Positions 49,434-62,160 of a DNA stretch of 64,000 bases are shown one piece after another. This DNA is from Theocolax elegans. Lineage: Eukaryota > Arthropoda > Insecta > Hymenoptera > Cerocephalidae. The stretch's first letter is position 1, and every line of letters begins with the position of its first letter. The stretch is taken from assembly GCA_026168455.1 (NCBI GenBank), contig CM047431.1, positions 56,226,539 to 56,290,538 on the forward strand, read 5' to 3'. A program made the translations under genes and the position numbers. Below the pieces are notes generated by a model that was not told the origin of the DNA, made no database searches, and saw nothing but the letters and a program-made list of their open reading frames with translations.

Positions 49434-51834
49434 ACGTTTCGGTTTTTACCAATTTACACGTATTCACACTCGCACACGCACTCACACCCTGACACCCACA
49501 CCCATACACACACACCACACACACACACCCACGAGTGCGTACGTATACGTGTATTATTTAACTCCCGGTGGGGTGGGGGGAGTTCGTGTGTGCCAGACAG
49601 AGAAGAGTATATAGTGAGCCTGTGAGCCGTGACTGCGAGTGAGAGATATATATACACACATACACACGCACGCCGCACAGACACGCATACACGTATACAC
49701 GTATTTATATATATATATATATAGTGAATAAGGATATATAACTAAACGGACACTCAAAGTGAATGATAATGTTGAACAACCAGTGATTAATATTAATAAT
49801 TCGTATATTTTAAATCGTCGTAACGTCGTTCAATTGTGGGGAAAAAAGAAAAAAATTTTCTCATTTCTGTTTATTATTCTTTTACGGGAGTGTGTGTATA
49901 TATATAAACGTACATATATATATATATATATACATACTCTCGGGGGTGGCACACGACGACGCGCGGCGGCCATATTAAAGTGTGTGCGGCGGCACCGCCG
50001 CCGTCTGTTCCAGGAGGTCGTCGTTCATATATATGAGACCAGTTAGTCAAGATTTTTTTACACGTTACACTCTCGCATCTTCATCGTCTACGTCAACTTT
50101 TGTTTCGCATCTGTTTTGTTTATGAACGATTACAAGGAGAGGATTATACACACGAATATATATATATGTATATACATACGTACATATATTATGTAGTGAA
50201 GAAAAAGAGAGAAGGAGAGGAAGAATGAGGAGGAAGTTGTGATGTAGTGTGAAGGGTCAATCTTTTTTTTTTACTCAGACCTCAGTGTGAGTTTATTACA
50301 GTTTCCTCCGTTTTTTTCTTTAGTTTTCTGTGCTACGTGATTATTGTAATATCCAGTGATTTTTGATTAATAAGTGGACTTTCGGATTCAATCCTACAAT
50401 TTTTGGTGAGTATATACATATACAGTTACATACAATTTATTTAGATCAAGTGTCCCTTTTCCCTTGTTATCATCAAATTGGAACTTATCTTAGTTTACGA
50501 ACAATCGTTTCAGACTTTCGACAGATTGTCTTGGTCGATACATTTAAATATTCAGGAATTTTATTTGGATATTAATTGGTGTAATGACATTTCAATTGTA
50601 AATCTAGATTCATCGTTTGTGCATGGTTGTTTGGTTACCAATACATCGGTGTGTAAACTTGAAATTTAAAAGGCACATTTTGTTTGTATCACCAATATAT
50701 AAAGTACATTGAACATTGGCATACCTTAAAATTGTCAAAATCTAACTGGCTACACTTGCTTAATTGTAACGCAATGTACAAAAATACTTTTTTTTTTCAA
50801 ATTTATCTTTATAAAAGATAACATTCTCAAAGAATGTTGTTCAATATTAATGGTAATAGTATATTTTATAGTTATTGCATTCAATTAAAATAATCTATAT
50901 AAATCAAGTTAAATGTTTACACATTTAATCAAAGGATACAATGGCTTGTAGTAATAATAAAAATGTAAGGTTAGAGTATGAAATATTAAAACCAAAATAA
51001 GGATTATAGATTCTATTTATATACTTATTGCAAATGCGCATCTTTACATGTGCAATTGCTTTACTAACGATCAAAGCTGTACATTTAATATTTTACAAAA
51101 ATTTGTCCATCAGTCTCTTAATTATACAATGCGAAACAACCAGTGTAAGGTGCTCATAAATATTGAAACTAAGACATTTGTGTAATCATCTGGTTTAATT
51201 TAAATTTCTATATTTCATTTGAATTGAACGCACTTGATGAAAATTAATTATAATAATAGATTATATAAAAGACAATTTATTAACATATTTTATTTTAAAA
51301 TTTTAAGTAATTTTAAATTTATATAATATCTAATTGTATTAGACTATTGAAGATTCTATTGAAAAATAAAAGAAACTATTGATATTTTAAAAAGGGACAT
51401 TTAATTAATTATTTATTTGATACACTATAAATTTTACACAATGATTATTTGTTAAACTTATACACATACTACATTTATTACAGAACATATAGTTTCTTTC
51501 TTCAGAATAGAATTACTAAAATCATGTATAAGTCAGCAAAGTAAAAATATAAAATTTTTTACACTTTTAAGTATGAAACATCAATTAAAGCCAATACACA
51601 AACACATACATACAGGCATATTATATTCCATTAAAAACAGATTTATCAATAAATTCGAATATAAAAAGCCAGATATATATGCAATATGTAAAAAAAATTC
51701 AAATATATCTTCAAAACCAATCTATACATATGTGCGTATTTTTTTTTGCACGTCGTCGAAAAAGCGTGACGAAGTCAAAAGTAAGAAAAGAAAATATCAT
51801 CACGTGCCGAGCGCGCGTTTTCTTTTTTCTCTCA

Positions 51835-51845
<11 letters not shown>
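49434..51845. repeat. Tandem segmental duplication of about 2.4 kb, copy 1
   Basis: Starts ACGTTTCGGTTTTTACCAAT and is near-identical to 52087-54488; differences seen are mostly microsatellite length and single-base indels. It contains (CA)n near 49470-49530, a CpG-rich block at about 49940-50030, and a long probable 5' UTR exon. The copies are separated by about 240 bp of single-copy sequence (51846-52086), a (CT)n tract marking the right boundary. Confidence 0.93.
49940..50404 (+). promoter_or_regulatory. Candidate 5' non-coding exon, first copy
   Basis: A CpG-rich start (GACGACGCGCGGCGGCCATA, CGGCGGCACCGCCGCCGTCT) leads into a long leader-like stretch ending at a consensus donor (TTTTTG|GTGAGTATA, exon end 50404). 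No long open frame crosses it, so it would be 5' UTR of a plus-strand gene to the right. The left boundary is not defined. Confidence 0.4.
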
Positions 51846-51865
<20 letters not shown>

Positions 51866-52086
51866 TCCCTTTCTCCCACCTATCTTTTTTTTTACCACTT
51901 GTTATGCGTACATTGCACCGCACCTCGTTTTTTTTTTCTTTTTATTTCGCGCGAGGAAAAATTTGACTATAAACAATATATATACCGAATTCATAAAATA
52001 TATACACAAACACACACATACATAATTGTATATACAGGACTGTGTTTATCGGATTTATACAAAATCAACAATACTGTGCAGGTACA

Positions 52087-54488
52087 ACGTTTCGGTTTTT
52101 ACCAATTTACACGTATTCACACTCGCACACGCACTCACACCCTGACACCCACACCCATACACACACACCACACACACACACCCACGAGTGCGTACGTATA
52201 CGTGTATTATTTAACTCCCGGTGGGGTGGGGGGAGTTCGTGTGTGCCAGACAGAGAAGAGTATATAGTGAGCCTGTGAGCCGTGACTGCGAGTGAGAGAT
52301 ATATATACACACACACACGCACGCCGCACAGACACGCATACACGTATACACGTATTTATATATATATATATAGTGAATAAGGATATATAACTAAACGGAC
52401 ACTCAAAGTGAATGATAATGTTGAACAACCAGTGATTAATATTAATAATTCGTATATTTTAAATCGTCGTAACGTCGTTCAATTGTGGGGAAAAAAGAAA
52501 AAAATTTTCTCATTTCTGTTTATTATTCTTTTACGGGAGTGTGTGTATATATATAAACGTACATATATATATATATATATATACATACTCTCGGGGGTGG
52601 CACACGACGACGCGCGGCGGCCATATTAAAGTGTGTGCGGCGGCACCGCCGCCGTCTGTTCCAGGAGGTCGTCGTTCATATATATGAGACCAGTTAGTCA
52701 AGATTTTTTACACGTTACACTCTCGCATCTTCATCGTCTACGTCAACTTTTGTTTCGCATCTGTTTTGTTTATGAACGATTACAAGGAGAGGATTATACA
52801 CACGAATATATATATGTATATACATACGTACATATATTATGTAGTGAAGAAAAAGAGAGAAGGAGAGGAAGAATGAGGAGGAAGTTGTGATGTAGTGTGA
52901 AGGGTCAATCTTTTTTTTTACTCAGACCTCAGTGTGAGTTTATTACAGTTTCCTCCGTTTTTTCTTTAGTTTTCTGTGCTACGTGATTATTGTAATATCC
53001 AGTGATTTTTGATTAATAAGTGGACTTTCGGATTCAATCCTACAATTTTTGGTGAGTATATACATATACAGTTACATACAATTTATTTAGATCAAGTGTC
53101 CCTTTTCCCTTGTTATCATCAAATTGGAACTTATCTTAGTTTACGAACAATCGTTTCAGACTTTCGACAGATTGTCTTGGTCGATACATTTAAATATTCA
53201 GGAATTTTATTTGGATATTAATTGGTGTAATGACATTTCAATTGTAAATCTAGATTCATCGTTTGTGCATGGTTGTTTGGTTACCAATACATCGGTGTGT
53301 AAACTTGAAATTTAAAAGGCACATTTTGTTTGTATCACCAATATATAAAGTACATTGAACATTGGCATACCTTAAAATTGTCAAAATCTAACTGGCTACA
53401 CTTGCTTAATTGTAACGCAATGTACAAAAATACTTTTTTTTTTCAAATTTATCTTTATAAAAGATAACATTCTCAAAGAATGTTGTTCAATATTAATGGT
53501 AATAGTATATTTTATAGTTATTGCATTCAATTAAAATAATCTATATAAATCAAGTTAAATGTTTACACATTTAATCAAAGGATACAATGGCTTGTAGTAA
53601 TAATAAAAATGTAAGGTTAGAGTATGAAATATTAAAACCAAAATAAGGATTATAGATTCTATTTATATACTTATTGCAAATGCGCATCTTTACATGTGCA
53701 ATTGCTTTACTAACGATCAAAGCTGTACATTTAATATTTTACAAAAATTTGTCCATCAGTCTCTTAATTATACAATGCGAAACAACCAGTGTAAGGTGCT
53801 CATAAATATTGAAACTAAGACATTTGTGTAATCATCTGGTTTAATTTAAATTTCTATATTTCATTTGAATTGAACGCACTTGATGAAAATTAATTATAAT
53901 AATAGATTATATAAAAGACAATTTATTAACATATTTTATTTTAAAATTTTAAGTAATTTTAAATTTATATAATATCTAATTGTATTAGACTATTGAAGAT
54001 TCTATTGAAAAATAAAAGAAACTATTGATATTTTAAAAAGGGACATTTAATTAATTATTTATTTGATACACTATAAATTTTACACAATGATTATTTGTTA
54101 AACTTATACACATACTACATTTATTACAGAACATATAGTTTCTTTCTTCAGAATAGAATTACTAAAATCATGTATAAGTCAGCAAAGTAAAAATATAAAA
54201 TTTTTTACACTTTTAAGTATGAAACATCAATTAAAGCCAATACACAAACACATACATACAGGCATATTATATTCCATTAAAAACAGATTTATCAATAAAT
54301 TCGAATATAAAAAGCCAGATATATGCAATATGTAAAAAAAATTCAAATATATCTTCAAAACCAATCTATACATATGTGCGTATTTTTTTTGCACGTCGTC
54401 GAAAAAGCGTGACGAAGTCAAAAGTAAGAAAAGAAAATATCATCACGTGCCGAGCGCGCGTTTTCTTTTTTCTCTCACTCTCTCTCTC
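52087..54488. repeat. Tandem segmental duplication of about 2.4 kb, copy 2
   Basis: Near-identical to copy 1 and in the same orientation. Homology ends within a (CT)n tract, after which copy 2 continues into the 54481-54588 direct repeat. Confidence 0.93.
52586..53051 (+). promoter_or_regulatory. Candidate 5' non-coding exon, second copy
   Basis: Same CpG block and same intact donor (TTTTTG|GTGAGTATA, exon end 53051) as the first copy. If both are active, the gene to the right has duplicated interchangeable first exons. Confidence 0.4.
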
Positions 54489-54588
54489 TCTTTCTTTCGT
54501 GTACTTACATACTGGTTTCGTTATATAATTGTTGATTTACATTGACGTAATTATGTATACATAGTCGTCGTTCTCCGTAAGATTTTTT
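54481..54588. repeat. Direct repeat of about 110 bp, copy 1
   Basis: CT-rich start, then TTTCGTGTACTTACATACTG through GTCGTCGTTCTCCGTAAGAT; identical by eye to 55694-55807. Confidence 0.85.
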
Positions 54589-55693
54589 AATTTTAAGACC
54601 TTTTATTACTTTACAAAAAAAAAAAGAATAATATTTCGCGTTATTGTAACAAAATTTTGGTATTCCCGATAAAGCGACGATTTCAAATTTGATGCGCAGC
54701 TCGTTGCAAACATCCATACGTAAATTCTCACAATGTGAAAGTTATGGACTTGTAAAAAAAAAGCAGGAATTTCATCATAACAAAATATGTTAATTAAATT
54801 AAATGTGGAATAAAATTAGTGTCGGTGAACTTAACCTTATAGCCGTTAAAGTGTATAAGTAATAATTAAAATATTCTATCAATTTTATATTTCTTACGAT
54901 TGATCTTGACACACAACTAGAATACGTATCTAATTACTAGACACGTCAAGAGTGCAAATTACATACCTCACGGTTTTGCAACTTTGAAATGCAATTAAAG
55001 ATAGTTGAGTGTCGATTTTTTTAAGTAAATATTTATTTTTAAATTTCGATAAATGAAATTGGTTAAATATTTTCTTATACGAATAAAAGTGCATTTTAAA
55101 TACCGTAATTGAGAAATATCGTATATACGTACATTACGATTTTTTATTTTACCTTTTATCCAAGCAATTTATTTATCATTACTGTTCCCGCAAATTATTG
55201 ATAAAAAAATTCTTTTATTTCTGACGAAAAAATCGTTTATTTAAAGAAAAAATGAAAAAAATCATCTTGCAGAATTGTACCATATTCAAGTGTTAGAAAA
55301 TATAATCCATATAATAATAAACAAAATTGATTTATAATAATCCATTAAGTTTTCAACGTTAATTAAAATTCCCTCAACATACAGCTATTTTAATTAAGCA
55401 TCTAATCTCGAATCTTAATAATCGGTCCAGTCATCCATCTTTTATTATTTTTTTTTCCTTGTTTTTGTAACAGATTTTTCTCCACACTCTCACGTATAAA
55501 AAGAAAATCTTGACAATCTATAATTAAACTCGATAATCTTTTCTTTCGCAAATTTTAAAAAATTTGCTATGCATAAATATTATTGATATTTATAAAAGAA
55601 ATATTGCATATACATTTATACATCGCGTAAATTTTAAATTGTGGTTATGGATATGAAAAAAAAAACACTGCGGTCAGAGATTCATCTTTTTTG
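54589..55693. other. Between the 110-bp direct repeats, no gene seen
   Basis: AT-rich sequence. The minus-strand ORF 54505-54717 overlaps the direct repeat and has no recognisable content. Confidence 0.5.
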
Positions 55694-55807
55694 TCTCTCT
55701 CTCTCTCTTTCTTTCGTGTACTTACATACTGGTTTCGTTATATAATTGTTGATTTACATTGACGTAATTATGTATACATAGTCGTCGTTCTCCGTAAGAT
55801 TTTTTAA
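55694..55807. repeat. Direct repeat of about 110 bp, copy 2
   Basis: Second copy of the 54481-54588 sequence, in the same orientation, followed by a (TATG)n tract at about 55816-55855. Confidence 0.85.
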
Positions 55808-56274
55808 AAGGTATACGTGTGTATGTATGTATGTATGTATGTATGTATGTATGTACGTGTAATTTTTATATCGGCAATGTGCATCAATTTTTTTTTTTAT
55901 ATACTCAATATATTATCAAAATGACGAATAGTAAATAATTATTATTCTCGTTAAAAAATTATATAATACAAAATGTGTATATATTAATTACGATTATTGT
56001 TTATTAATTATCGATATGTTACCGATTGCGCATTCTCGTTGTTGGAAATACAATAGAATATCAAATAAAAAAAATATAGAACATCAAGTAGATTATTATA
56101 TGCGTAACACCTTGTTTCGATACCGTATATATATATATATATATATACACGTTACATCGCGTACATCTTTGTACATCGTAATGCTTCCTCGGAATATTTT
56201 TCTCACTTTAGTACACAAGAAATAACATCGAAAATCTCTTCCTTTTCTTTATAAAAAAAAACTCAGCGACTCGG

Positions 56275-57624
56275 ATAATAATGTATTATACATTTATTTT
56301 CTTCGATTTGTTTATGCGATCGTTCGTGCAAAATAAATTTTAGACAAAAAATTTACAATTTACAACCCGATATACGTTCGAATTAAATACAAGCAACAGC
56401 AATTGCATACATATCTTGAAAATAATAAATAACACATTTTCAAAATAATTCCAATTTAATTATGGAATATTCGAATTATTCGTACAGATAAACAAACAAA
56501 TCCACAAAAAATTAAGGAGAAATATTTATTCTTTGAATCGAATATATGTATGTGTGTGTGTATGTGTGTGTATATATTCGTATACCCTCGAAACTCAGGA
56601 CAATGTAAATCACACATGGGGAAGAATGTTTTGCTCGTATACAACTTACGTTTACATACAAACGTATTTACCTGCGTATTCGTGTGCGTGCGTATTTATA
56701 TTTTCGACCAGCTGATGTTCATAAATAGAACAACTTATTTTATTATACTCACAGATTCTATGCTGACTCATATATGGCTCAATTACCTTTTAATTTAATT
56801 ACATTGTTAATTAATAACGATCTCGAAAACTGTCTGTATCAATATCTACTTTTTATCTTAATTTTCGTTATTAATTAAACGATATTCGTGGATTGTAAAA
56901 AGATATCCTGAGTATAAAAAATGTTTTACTTTTATTATTGTGAATTCGTGAATAGGATATGCTTTTTTATTTTATCGTAAAAGATAAATATAATACATAC
57001 ACGTGCATAACACACACACATACGGATATATTTGGCAGGAAACCAAGTGATATAATACATTGACGTTACATTTTTTGGATTTTTAAAACCAATTTTTTTC
57101 TACTAAGAAGCTATAAAATTGCAAGCTCATATCACAAGTATATATATATATATGGGCTATTTCACGTCAAGTGGTACGATGAAAATTTTAAATCGCTCCA
57201 AAATTTGAAAACAGGCTGGAAATATCTTTCAGAAGATAGAAAAAAATTTTAGGTGTTAAAAATAATTTGCCTAGAGTTATTCCACCATGAAAAATGGAAA
57301 TTTTTCAATTTTTTAGGAAATTTCTATTTTCAAAGCCATTTATCTCAAAATCTATTGAATTTTTGAAAAAACATTAAAAACAACTTTTGTTCAAAATAAT
57401 CTTTAGAACTTATCTACCTGGGTTACAATTCTTAATTTTAAAATCTCGAAGAAATATAACGCCCGGAAATATTGAATATCAAAAAAGGCGACCACGCCAC
57501 AATCGATTTTGATCTAACACCGCTCAAAAGATCACATTTTTCCGAGCTTTCGAATGGCGGTGGTTAGATTATTGGCCAAGACCGTTGGTGTAAGTTATAC
57601 CCCATAAACCTCATAAAATCACTC
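56275..57624. repeat. Tandem duplication of about 1.35 kb, copy A
   Basis: Begins ATAATAATGTATTATACATT, which recurs at the start of copy B at 57625. It ends TCATAAAATCACTC, inside the left arm of the fold-back family that starts at 57154. It carries the uninterrupted site TACTCACAGATTCTATGCTG, where copy B has a 1150-bp insertion. Confidence 0.92.
57154..57624. repeat. Truncated arm of the GGGCTATTTCACG fold-back family
   Basis: Starts GGGCTATTTCACGTCAAGTG and contains GGCGACCACGCCACAATCGA. It equals the left arm of the full palindrome at 59644-60906 and is cut by the tandem duplication junction. Confidence 0.85.
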
Positions 57625-58414
57625 ATAATAATGTATTATACATTTATTTTCTTCGATTTGTTTATGCGATCGTTCGTGCAAAATAAATTTTAGACAAAAA
57701 ATTTACAATTTACAACCCGATATACGTTCGAATTAAATACAAGCAACAGCAATTGCATACATATCTTGAAAATAATAACACATTTTCAAAATAATTCCAA
57801 TTTAATTATGGAATATTCGAATTATTCGTACAGATAAACAAACAAATCCACAAAAAATTAAGGAGAAATATTTATTCTTTGAATCGAATATATGTATGTG
57901 TGCGTGTGTATATATTCGTATACCCTCGAAACTCAGGACAATGTAAATCACACATGGGGAAGAATGTTTTGCTCGTATACAACTTACGTTTACATACAAA
58001 CGTATTTACCTGCGTATTCGTGTGCGTGCGTATTTATATTTTCGACCAGCTGATGTTCATAAATAGAACAACTTATTTTACTATACTCACAGAGGGTCCA
58101 TGTCAACGCGCCAGAATGACATTGCGCCAGAAGCGTATTACGGACGGTTTCCAATTGAGAAGAGAAGGTGTCATTGCGCCAGCAGTGCCGACAACTTTAA
58201 CGCGGCGAGGGTGCCAAATTCAAAATTGTATGCTATTTGCATATATCTTACTTATGTTTAGATGCGTGCCTATATGTATACACGACCCATATGTATATAT
58301 ATGTGTGTGTATATATATATAGACACACAACAACACACACACACATATACACAAATATATGTATGTATGTACATATGATTATGTGTGTATATGATATATG
58401 TTTGAAATAAAACA

Positions 58415-58448
<34 letters not shown>

Positions 58449-58570
58449 GCATTATTTATTTTTTTATAATTTAATATGATTATTAAATGGTTGAAATAAA
58501 GCAATGTGTACACACACACACACATGCCATTTAATAATCATATTAAATTATAAAGAAAATAAATAATGCG
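58449..58570. repeat. Nested palindrome 1 inside the insertion
   Basis: GCATTATTTATTTTTTTATA..ATGATTATTAAATGG pairs with CCATTTAATAATCAT..TATAAAGAAAATAAATAATG around a (CA)n loop. Confidence 0.8.
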
Positions 58571-58599
58571 CATATATATTATATATATATATATAAACA

Positions 58600-58960
58600 T
58601 CAGTATCGGTACTTATGGTGACATTACGTGTTATCTTGGTGTTTTGAGGTTATAAACATGTAACGACTCAGATATAAGGGGGAGAATATTAATTGATAAA
58701 ATAATGCATAAAAAACCAATAACCCAAATATCCAATAACCCAAATACCTAAATACCCCTCACGGGTAAAAAAGCACACTTTGACCTTATAATATTAATGA
58801 AGGATTGAAGTTATAACCTCATTCGAAGTGCCGGAGGCCGGAGGCCTCCGGCACCTCGAAAGACGTTATAACTCCAATCCTTCATTAATATTATAACGTC
58901 AAAGCGGGGCTCACAAAGCTAATTTTCCGATTTTTTGTGTGTCGGCATAAGTACCGATTC
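58600..58960. repeat. Nested palindrome 2 inside the insertion
   Basis: ATCGGTACTTATGGTGACA pairs with GTGTCGGCATAAGTACCGAT at the outside. At the core, TAATATTAATGAAGGATTGA pairs with TCCAATCCTTCATTAATATT around a perfect GC-rich hairpin (GTGCCGGAGGCCGGAGGCCT..CCGGCAC). Confidence 0.85.
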
Positions 58961-59643
58961 ATCAATTTATTATATATTGTTTTATTTCAACCATATACAT
59001 AACACACATATATACATATGTACATACATACATATATTTGTGTGTGTGTGCGTGTGTATATACACACATATATATACATATGGGTCGTGTATACATATAA
59101 GCATACAATTTTGAATTTGGCCGCCCTCGCCCGCGGTTAAAGTTGTCGGCACTGCTGGCGCAATGACACCTTCTCTTCTCAATTGGAAACCGTCCGTAAT
59201 ACGCTTCTGGCGCAATGTCATTCTGGCGCGTTGCATGGACCTCTCACAGATTCTATGCTGACTCATATATGGCTCAATTACCTTTTAATTTAATTACATT
59301 GTTAATTAATAACGATCTCGAAAACGTCTGTATCATATCTACTTTTTATCTTAATTTTCGTTATTAATTAAACGATATTCGTGGATTGTAAAAAGATATC
59401 CTGAGTATAAAAAATGTTTTACTTTTATTATTGTGAATTCGTGAATAGGATATGCTTTTTTATTTTATCGTAAAAGATAAATATAATACATACACGTGCA
59501 TAACACACACACATACGGATATATTTGGCAGGAAAACCAAGTGATATAATACATTGACGTTACATTTTTTGGATTTTTAAAACCAATTTTTTTCTACTAA
59601 GAAGCTATAAAATTGCAAGCTCATATCACAAGTATATATATAT

Positions 59644-60906
59644 ATGGGCTATTTCACGTCAAGTGGTACGATGAAAATTTTAAATCGCTCCAAAATTTGA
59701 AAACAGGCTGGAAATATCTTTCAGAAGATAGAAAAAAATTTTTAGGTGTTAAAAATAATTTGCCTAAGAGTTATTCCACCATGAAAAATGGAAATTTTTC
59801 AATTTTTTAGGAAAATTTCTATTTTCAAAGCCATTTATCTCAAAATCTATTGAATTTTTTGAAAAAAACATTAAAAACAACTTTTGTTCAAAATAATCTT
59901 TAGAACTTATCTACCTGGGTTACAATTCTTAATTTTAAAATCTCGAAGAAATATAACGCCCGGAAATATTGAATATCAAAAAAGGCGACCACGCCACAAT
60001 CGATTTTGATCTAACACCGCTCAAAAGATCACATTTTTCGCGAGCTTTCGAATGGCGGTGGTTAGATTATTGGCCAAGACCGTTGGTGTAAGTTATACCC
60101 CATAAACCTCATAAAATCACTCATTTTCATGTATTTTAGGGCATTTATCTCAAAATCTATTGATTTTTTTGAAAAAACATTAAAACAACTTTTGTTCAAA
60201 ATAATCCTTAGAACTTAACTACCTGGGTTACAATTCTTAATTTTAAAATCTCGAAGAGATAGGGCACTTGGAAATATTGAATATCAAAAAAGGCGACCAC
60301 GCCACAATCGATTTTGATCTAACACCGCTCAAAAGATCACATTTTTTGAGAGCTTTCGAATGGCGGTGGTTAGATTATTGGCCAAGACCGCTGGTGTAAG
60401 TTATGCCCTAAAATACATGAAAATGAGTGATTTTATGAGGTTTATGGGGTATAACTTACACCAACGGTCTTGGCCAATAATCTAACCACCGCCATTCGAA
60501 AGTTTGCGAAAAATGTGATCTTTTGAGCGGTGTTAGATCAAAATCGATTGTGGCGTGGTCGCCTTTTTTTGATATTCAATATTTCCAAGTGCCCTATCTC
60601 TTCGAGATGTTAAAATTAAGAATTGTAACCCAGGTAGATAAGTTCTAAAGATTATTTTGAACAAAAGTTGTTTTTAATGTTTTTTCAAAAAAATCAATAG
60701 ATTTTGAGATAAATGGCTTTAAAAATATAAATTTTTCTAAAAAATTGAAAAATTTCCATTTTTCATGGTGGAATAACTCTTAGGCAAATTATTTTTAACA
60801 CCTAAAAATTTTTTTCTATCTTCTGAAAGATATTTCCAGCCTGTTTTCAAATTTTGGAGCGATTTAAAATTTTCATCGTACCACTTGACGTGAAATAGCC
60901 CATATA
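59644..60906. repeat. Full-length palindromic element, GGGCTATTTCACG family
   Basis: Left terminus ATATATATGGGCTATTTCAC and right terminus GTGAAATAGCCCATATATAC are inverted. Arms of about 480 bp are nearly complementary. Between them (about 60123-60415) lies a third, partial copy of the arm bounded by TTTTCATGTATTTTAGGGCA and its inverse TGCCCTAAAATACATGAAAA. The tandem duplication junction falls at the left arm/centre boundary. No long ORF. Two old relatives lie in transketolase intron 1 (29.5-30.0 and 31.4-32.0 kb). Confidence 0.88.
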
Positions 60907-61840
60907 TACATGTGATGAATGCACATATATGTATTTATTGATATTTAAAAATGAAGAAAAATGCTGGTGTACAAAATTGATAAATATTTTACGTCCAATT
61001 GTATTTTAATTGCGAAATTTCGATGTTATTAACTTTCAGAATTCAAATCGATATTGCATCATTATATACAGTTGTATTATAATTATTATGGATCGTATAC
61101 AAAGAAATAAATTGTAAGTTAGAATCTAAAATATTGTTTTAAATAGTCCTAGTAAAATATTAATTTGAAGTTGAGTAATATTTAAGATCGAACACCATTT
61201 TAATTGAATGTTAAATATCGTATTTGACAGCTAATAAATATTTTTATCTTAGACTCCAACAATTGTCTGCTTACGACTGTTAAAACAAATATTTTCTCGA
61301 ATGGATTAAAATTTTTTGTTGAATGTGAAAAAAAATAACACGAAATTGAAATTGGAATAAAGTACAAGAAAACTTATGCGAGAGTGTCACTTGCATATTA
61401 AAGGGAAACATTGAAATTGCCGCATAGTATACTAGAAGTATTATGTACGAATTCCATATATTTTCGTCGGTGGTGCTAAATTCTTAATTATCGCGACACT
61501 GCATATATATACATAATGCGAGAAAAAATTGAAATATATTTCTCTTACGCATTACTCTGGTAAAAATGTAAACAACTTTTTCGGCATGAACTATAACGCG
61601 AATTTTTTGAATGTGACTAATTACGACCTACAAAACAGCTACCCCTAACCTCGAAACGTATAAAAAAAAAGTAGCCAAATTTCTACGAGACTATTATCTT
61701 TCCCTTTAATTTTAAAACGAAATTTAAACTTTTACACGCATCTACGTGGGCGTACCGTTCAAAGTAAAACAAATACACCCCTATAGCCAGGTTACCATCA
61801 CCAAAATTTTGTTGCACAAAAAAAGAAGAAAATAAAACGG
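60907..61840. other. No gene seen
   Basis: AT-rich sequence without ORFs of normal composition or clear repeats. Confidence 0.5.
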
Positions 61841-62160
61841 AGGAGGCAAAAAGAAAAAAGAAAAAAAAAAACGTTCAATGTCAACCCGCCTGTTTGCTCT
61901 TCAATTAGTAAGGCAGGAAAACCGCGCGGTCGAGTCCAGTGCCTCCGGAGTTTCGCGAGAACCGTGTCAAGGAAGCACGTCGAAAAGAATTATGACCAAC
62001 CGTCAACGAGATGGTCGACCCTCCCCTTCTTTTGTGCATGCGATTTTCCCGGGGGTGTATGTACGTATATACATACACACACCTATGCATATATTCTGGA
62101 TGTGTATAATGTTAGCTGCGTTTTATTTTTAAAAGGGAGAGAGAGAGGGGGGAGGGGGGA
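61841..62160 (+). other. GC-richer block, possible further 5' exon or promoter
   Basis: A local rise in GC and CpG with an ATG at 61878 opening MSTRLFALQLVRQENRAVES and onward, about 60 plausible codons before the frame runs into a TATACA tract. A possible donor (CAATTA|GTAAGG) lies at about 61907. No recognised family; could be a 5' exon of the gene to the right. Confidence 0.2.

Larger units (their letters stand above)
58093..59242. mobile_element. Fold-back transposon-like insertion with 7-bp target duplication
   Basis: Termini AGGGTCCATG and CATGGACCT are inverted, and the first roughly 135 bp recur inverted at the right end (GCATACAATTTTGAATTTGG onward). Flanking duplication CTCACAG lies at 58086-58092 and 59243-59249; the empty site is present once in copy A. 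Each arm carries three subterminal GCGCCAG motifs (ACGCGCCAGAATG, TTGCGCCAGAAGC, TTGCGCCAGCAGT), as expected of transposase-binding sites. The interior holds microsatellites and two further nested palindromes (58449-58570 and 58600-58960). No transposase ORF. The superfamily is unknown; a 7-8 bp duplication would suit hAT-like elements. Confidence 0.85.
57625..60122. repeat. Tandem duplication, copy B (interrupted by an insertion)
   Basis: Matches copy A with small indels and carries the 1150-bp insertion at 58093-59242. Removing the insertion leaves about 1348 bp, in line with copy A. Confidence 0.92.

Noticed and set aside
49459..49540. CA-rich spaced repeats that could suggest a CRISPR-like array
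   Set aside because: Simple (CA)n microsatellite with no constant repeat/spacer pattern, in a eukaryotic genome.
57802..59266. ORFs sharing RMTLRQKRITDGFQLRREG across copies
   Set aside because: They are the two inverted arms of the 1150-bp fold-back element read in both directions, not a conserved gene.
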